Positions 6,540 through 10,085 of a stretch of DNA of 10,085 nt are shown one piece after another (the first letter of the stretch is position 1; every line of letters begins with the position of its first letter). The notes below the pieces were generated by a model. The model was not told the origin of the DNA. It did no database searches and was given only the letters and a program-made list of their open reading frames with translations. The translations under genes were made by a program, and so were the position numbers. The DNA is from Baffinella frigidus (taxonomy: Eukaryota > Cryptophyceae > Cryptomonadales > Baffinellaceae), in contig MU646809.1 of the NCBI GenBank assembly GCA_026770585.1, forward strand, positions 212,418 to 222,502, given 5' to 3'.

Positions 6540-6966
6540 TTAAAAATTAATAACCACCAACTGTGAACGCGCCAGAGGTAGGACCACGAAGCGAACATGA
6601 CGACGACGTCGCAAGCGACGCTGGTAGATGTTCTTCTGGCGCTTCAGCTCGATCTTCGCCTCCTCGGTCGTCTTCCCAGAACCAGTTCCGGTGTCCGCCT
6701 TTGTTGGGAGCTCGAAGAACCTAAAGGACCTAAAGGATCCCAGCGTGCGTCGGACAGTCCTTCGCAAGCTGCTCCGCCTCGCGGTCGGCGGAGAACCCCA
6801 TCAGCACCTTCTTCTTGGCCTCTGAGACCCAGCCGTCAGAGTTCCGAGTGAAGAGGTATTGCAGCGCAGCATGATCCTTGCTGGCTGCGACGCAGTTGAT
6901 CACATCTGTGTAGTAGGCGGGGAACTGTTCCTTCTCGCCCTTGAACGGGACGTGGTCTTTGCCCAT
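6540..6966 (-). pseudogene. Gag-like open frame interrupted by a 59-bp repeat insertion
   Basis: From ATG at 6966 (preceded by an in-frame TAG) the frame runs 78 codons. It opens MGKDHVPFKGEKEQFPAYYT and later carries CVAASKDHAALQYLF, SDGWVSEAKKKVLMGF and EAEQLAKDCPTHAG, then stops inside the inserted repeat. If the insertion plus one copy of the flanking CTGGG is ignored, the frame continues directly into KTTEEAKIELKRQKNIYQRR, then an Arg-rich tail, ending at 6540. The FKG...FPAYY pattern loosely resembles the N-terminus of copia-type gag proteins; I did not recognise a specific family. No protease, integrase or reverse transcriptase follows. A GC...AG intron (6744 to 6672) could also restore the frame, in which case it would be an intact gene. 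Amino-acid composition (acidic/basic helices, W, Y, F spacing) looks like true protein. Confidence 0.5.
6680..6738 (+). mobile_element. 59-bp short element, copy with 5-bp flanking duplication
   Basis: It starts AACCAGTTCCGGTGTCCGCC and ends CCTAAAGGACCTAAAGGAT. CCCAG lies on both sides (6675-6679 and 6739-6743), as a target-site duplication would. Both ends agree with the copy at 7396-7454, also exactly 59 bp. It is too short to encode anything and must be non-autonomous. It sits inside the gag-like frame. Confidence 0.75.
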
Positions 6967-8099
6967 CCTGTTCTAGTGTGGTCCTGTACTCAGGAGCACG
7001 GACTCATAACCTTTGAACGCTACAGGCCCCACGTGTCACGAGGAGTCTCCTGTCTTTCGGGATCCTCCGGCCTTAGACGGGCGCCAGTTTCAGTCAACTC
7101 TCTCTTAGAAAGACCGGAGTTTGCAGCCAACTCTTTTTAGTGAATCTACTTCGGGAGGCGCAAGCGAATCTACCTCGGCGTCCTCACAACCTTGCGTCCT
7201 CAAGAGCCCTTAGAGCCTAGATACACACACCAACCCTCGTTCTCATCAGCACCGTTTCTCATGGTCAAGGTACCCCTGTACCTGAAGGTATTCGAAATTG
7301 ACCTCCCGCATGCAGCGCACACCGCCCCTCCCGTGTCAACGCACAGGTCCGTGTTGCCCCGAACACAGTTGATCGGAAGCATGGCCTTTCTACAGAACAA
7401 GTTTCGGTGTCCGCCTATGGTGGGATTCAAAAGAACCTAAAAGACCTGCAGGATGTAATGGCACACCGAGTGGGGCTCACCCAAGACTCGGTCCTCACAT
7501 CCCGTGTCTCTCGCACGTGCCCGTGTAGACACACTTGACTCTCGTGCGTCGTCATTGGGGAGAATGCGCACAAGCTCATGACTATCATACAGTTGTACCC
7601 GCAGTTGCGAACAGGCGATGGAACAGAATCTCTTTATTATTAAACATACGTGTACAGGTTTGTACCGGTACAGTATCCAGAGAAACGAAAATAATAGAGC
7701 TTAAAGTACATGGCTCCATGTTTCACGTGTGGGTCCAACGTGATACACAAATGGCGGCCTCGCGAGAGGCACGGCGCGGGCCTATGCGCCACGCATCCCG
7801 AATCGTGCCGCTCGCAGCATTCGAGCGTAGTGTGCTGCGCTTCCCTCAACCTCGAGACGGGCCTCACAGGGCTCACCGCCCAAAGCAGTAAACAGGCAAT
7901 GCCCCGAGTGCGACCAGTGCACGAGACGGGCCTGCGAGACGGGCCTGTAGTCCCGAGGCGGGCCCGTCCAGGACCTCACTCGGCGCTGAAGGAAGCCAGC
8001 GACACAGAGATCTAGGCTGACGTTGTGGCGATGGAAGCCTTGGCGCTGAAGGTAGCCTCTGCCGCGGCCTCACTTGGCGAAGGTTGGCGAAGGCTGTCC
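6967..8099. other. Intergenic stretch without a supported gene
   Basis: Apart from the 59-bp element it holds short GAGACGGGCC repeats (about 7853, 7923, 7936; variant GAGGCGGGCC at 7957) and, close to the SUMT stop codon, repeats of GGCGCTGAAGG and CCTCACTTGGCGAAGG. A minus-strand frame at 7200-7430 has several Cys (CVDTGGAVCAAC) but no convincing family match. The 3' UTR of the SUMT gene should be here, downstream of 8100 on the minus strand; no clear polyadenylation signal is visible. Confidence 0.5.
7396..7454 (+). mobile_element. 59-bp short element, second copy
   Basis: It reads AACAAGTTTCGGTGTCCGCC, then TATGGTGGGATTCAAAAG and AACCTAAAAGACCTGCAGGAT. It has the same length and ends as the copy at 6680-6738, with scattered substitutions. 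No clear flanking duplication is seen (TACAG left, GTAAT right). Confidence 0.65.
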
Positions 8100-8113
8100 T
8101 CACTTGGCGAAGG
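8068..8113. repeat. Direct repeat spanning the SUMT stop codon
   Basis: CCTCACTTGGCGAAGG occurs at 8068-8083 and 8098-8113; the second copy contains the TGA stop (8102-8100 on the minus strand). A third TTGGCGAAGG lies at 8084-8093. The copies 3' of the stop are remnants of duplicated C-terminal codons. Confidence 0.75.
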
Positions 8114-9890
8114 AAGCCAGCGACTCCTCGATGACAGTGTCGAAGGAGTACTCGGAGGCCTTTTGGGAGCCTGGCGCGAGGCACGTCACCACCTGTGGGG
8201 TTTATGGTTGAGGGTTCAGGGTTTAGGGTCTTATGGTTGAGGGTTCAGGGGTTTATGGTTTATGGTTGAGGGTTTGGGGTTGATGGTTCAGGGTTTAGGG
8301 TCTAGGGTTTGTGCACTGGGCGGTGAGCCACCGCTTCGACTCACCTGGTCACACCTCTGCCTGTGTACTCGACAGGGAGGGGTGCAGTGCACTATGTCTT
8401 GTAGTTGATATCCCACTCCGACCGATCTTTGGACACCACATACCTCGAGCGAAAGGCGCGCCCCGAAATTCCAACCCTCCTGCCTCATACCTGCAACCTG
8501 AGTTCTTGCGAAAGCGCAGCAACAACACTTTGCGAGACAGGGGTGTCTCCCTTGAAAGACAACATTCTCCTAGTAGGACCACCGAAGGGCCCTGGTAACC
8601 GCACACTTGAGGGGTCCTCTGCGTTGCCTGGAAATCGATGAACCCCTGTAGTACCACATTCCAGCAGATTCGGAAATCCACGATTGGCTTGGTCAGGATG
8701 CTGAGGTCCTGACCACAAATCGCAGGTCCCCAGGGTGGAGTATTCCTCAGCCGAATCCCTCCTGGAGTGGCGGCTCCAATTATAGCCGAAACTTGGCGGG
8801 TCGGCTTCTCTCTCCGTTAAAAAGGGTACCCCCAAAATAACTCAGGCTAGGTAGGGCCTGTGGCTTAGGGCAGGAAGCGCACCTCTCCACAAAAAGTGGT
8901 TCCCAAAACACCGCAGGCTAGTTAGGGCCAGTGGGACAGGGGACACACCTCCTCCGCATACGCCGTGGTGTGCGCCAGCTGTACTCAAAATCACTCTAAG
9001 TCTGGTGGAACTCTAGAGAATCACGCGCTGAGCCACCTGGTTCCAACCTAGGGCGGACTTGGCAGGGGAGCGCACCTCGCCCACGACGATGATGGAGGGA
9101 GGCTGGATCTTCTCATCCTCTGCTATCTGCGAAATCGTCTCGATCGTGCCCACAACCTGTTCATCCAGGGTTTGTGGTTTGGGGTTTGGGGTTTGGGGTT
9201 TGGGGTTTGGGGTTTGGGGTTTGGCGTGTGGTGTTTGGGGTTTGGTGCTTGGGTTTTTGGTTTTGGGGTTTAGGGTGCAGGTTTTAGGATGTGGGGTTTG
9301 GGTTCAGGTTGATGATCATCTAGCGTTGTTATTCATCGCCTGGTACCAACGCGGGAAGCTCAGGCTCGGTGGAGACATTGGGCCATGGGAACTATTGAAG
9401 GCTGTTGGAGCTGTTGGAGGTGCAGGGTGAGGCGTGAGGGCCCACGCCCCACGGCAGAGATCACAGAGGCGAGCAGCGCCGTGCGACTGGCCGTTGACGC
9501 GATTCCCCTGCGTTTGGCTTGGTGCGCAGCCCTGAAGAGCGCTACCCACCGAGACAACACTCGAGAGAGAGGGACCTCTCAAAGCAGACGGAAACCTCCG
9601 CTGCTAGGGAGTAACGGTGGGATACGGCGTATCCTTGAGCGAGGCGCACCCCCAGGCGTAGGTGCTGCGCTTTCACTCTTCAACGGTCGAGTGGGATACG
9701 GCGACAGGAAATGACGAGGTGAGAGTTGGCAGGCAGGGGTGGACCTCCACTCTTCTCTGTCAAAAGTCAACACCCTCGCTTCTCAGAATGTCAGCCCGTT
9801 GGAGGCGGGAGGCAGGGGGGGGGGGGCACCTTGCGCTCGCGGGGCGTGGTGGCGTTTTCGATGATCGCTACGGGCGTCGTGCCTGGGTAC
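8100..9890 (-). CDS. SUMT: Uroporphyrinogen-III C-methyltransferase (SUMT), last three exons, 5' part outside window
   Basis: Exons in transcript order: 9890-9830, 9156-9076, 8192-8100 (stop TGA). All introns are GT...AG and phases agree (entry phase 2, then 0 and 0). SUMT makes precorrin-2 from uroporphyrinogen III with two S-adenosylmethionines, the first step to siroheme; the eukaryotic algal enzyme is expected in the plastid. The reading YPGTTPVAIIENATTPRERK joins VVGTIETISQIAEDEKIQPP, then SIIVVGE, then VVTCLAPGSQ. This is the conserved C-terminal block of the family (TPVA.IE..T.P.QR.V.GT....., PP.IIVVGEVV). The tail after GEVV is about 28 residues and ends SLASFAK. The exon at 9890 could instead extend upstream in frame (ending FSPGR before YPG), but a good pyrimidine tract ending GGCAG favours the acceptor. 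The catalytic N-terminal motifs lie beyond the right edge. Confidence 0.88.
8197..8310. repeat. Telomere-like repeat tract at the 3' end of the last SUMT intron
   Basis: The plus strand carries GGGGTTTATGGTTGAGGGTTCAGGGTTTAGGG-type units repeated with variation (GGGTTTAGGG, GGTTTATGG, GGTTGAGGG, GGTTCAGGG). It directly abuts the acceptor at 8194-8193, so the sense strand is C-rich (CCCTAAACCC...CCCCACAG). Confidence 0.85.
8311..9075 (-). other. Remainder of the last SUMT intron, with a ~70-bp tandem duplication
   Basis: No coding content recognised. Two diverged ~70-bp copies lie at 8819-8888 and 8890-8959. Plus-strand landmarks are AAAAAG(G/T)G(G/T)..CCCAAAA, CAGGCTAG.TAGGGCC and GCGCACCTCTCC / ACACACCTCCTCC. 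The end of the unit also resembles the true exon-intron border (GGCAGGGGAGCGCACCTCGCC, about 9061-9081). A perfect 9-bp inverted repeat TGGTCAGGA/TCCTGACCA lies at 8690-8698/8707-8715. Confidence 0.55.
9165..9305. repeat. GGGGTTT tandem tract in the penultimate SUMT intron
   Basis: About seven near-perfect GGGGTTT heptamers (9180-9225), then degenerate GGTGTTTGGGG, GGGTTTTTGG and GGGTTTAGGGTGCAGG units to about 9305. The tract lies a few bases from the acceptor at 9158-9157. It has the same C-rich sense orientation as the other tracts. The rest of the intron (to 9829) shows nothing recognisable. Confidence 0.9.
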
Positions 9891-10085
9891 CTGCCGGGGG
9901 AAAACGCTGCGTTTAATAAATTGTCAAACACGGCCAAGCGTCGCGCGCTCAGCGTCCCGTCTGTTTCTTCTTGATTACCCTCCAGCCTTCTCACACGTTG
10001 TCAACCACTACTTACACCGCTTGTGCCAGAGGGTTTGGGCTGGTGCCGCGTCGCACGCTCAGCGTAGGAAGGGTGGGGGGCGGGG
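9891..10085 (-). other. Probable intron upstream of the 9890-9830 SUMT exon
   Basis: The sense strand ends in GTTTTCCCCCGGCAG before 9890. An 18-bp direct repeat (GCGTCGCRCGCTCAGCGT at 9938-9955 and 10048-10065, 17 of 18 identical) is present. A GTGTAAGT donor-like site near 10006 on the minus strand could end an earlier exon (reading ...NPLAQAV), but the fit to the family is too weak to annotate. Confidence 0.4.

Noticed and set aside
7200-7430. Minus-strand Cys-containing frame (CVDTGGAVCAAC region)
   Set aside because: It looks faintly protein-like but has no family pattern I can name, and its start overlaps the 59-bp element.
9013-9075. Unspliced SUMT C-terminus (VRSPAKSALGWNQVAQRVIL then stop)
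   Set aside because: Splicing from GAG at 9076 to GTG GTG at 8192 restores the conserved GEVV motif with matching phase and good sites, which fits the family better.
9059-9430. Plus-strand frame with GVWGLGFGVWGL repeats
   Set aside because: It is a translation of the GGGGTTT tract and is antisense to the SUMT exon at 9076-9156.
1-10085. tRNA, rRNA, CRISPR arrays and bacterial-type operons
   Set aside because: No tRNA T-loop/acceptor pairing, no rRNA conserved blocks, no regular repeat-spacer array and no Shine-Dalgarno-led gene strings were seen.

Overview
This looks like nuclear DNA of a eukaryotic microalga or similar protist. It is GC-rich, and its genes are split into short exons with GT...AG introns. 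Degenerate telomere-like G-rich repeats (TTTAGGG, TAGGG, GGGGTTT types) are scattered through it, and there is abundant short repeat DNA. The lineage cannot be fixed from the window. A folate-receptor-like gene with a TPP riboswitch is known from marine algae, which fits, but I name no genus.

Layout: all three coding loci I can support lie on the minus strand. (1) From 2875 leftwards past position 1 is a nine-exon gene for a secreted, cysteine-rich folate-receptor-like (FOLR/Folate_rec) protein. It has a signal peptide, and a Gly-rich membrane segment begins at the left edge. About 100 nt upstream of its ATG, at 2976-3050 on the same strand, is a clear thiamine-pyrophosphate riboswitch aptamer. 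The pair points to a thiamine-status-controlled surface protein, so a candidate vitamin B1 uptake factor. (2) At 6540-6966 is a single open frame with a retrotransposon-gag-like feel. A 59-bp repeat flanked by a 5-bp duplication interrupts it. (3) From about 9890 to 8100 are the last three exons of a uroporphyrinogen-III C-methyltransferase (SUMT, siroheme branch). Its 5' part lies beyond the right edge.

Between loci 1 and 3 (2876-8099) the DNA is mostly repeats: an 18-bp tandem triplet (3258-3311), two inverted-repeat structures (4195-4277, 4313-4387), a ~310-bp direct duplication (about 4586-4900 and 5325-5640), and five ~110-bp units (4791-5916). A dispersed motif, TATGTTGGG plus tandem CCTAAAGGA nonamers, recurs from 3964 to 7454. 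The telomere-like tracts with clear runs (64-110, 2461-2610, 2700-2800, 8197-8310, 9165-9305) all fall inside introns of loci 1 and 3, C-rich in the sense strand and mostly next to the 3' splice site.

The exon structures were built by eye from family motifs, GT/AG sites and phase agreement. All joins keep frame, but none has transcript support here.
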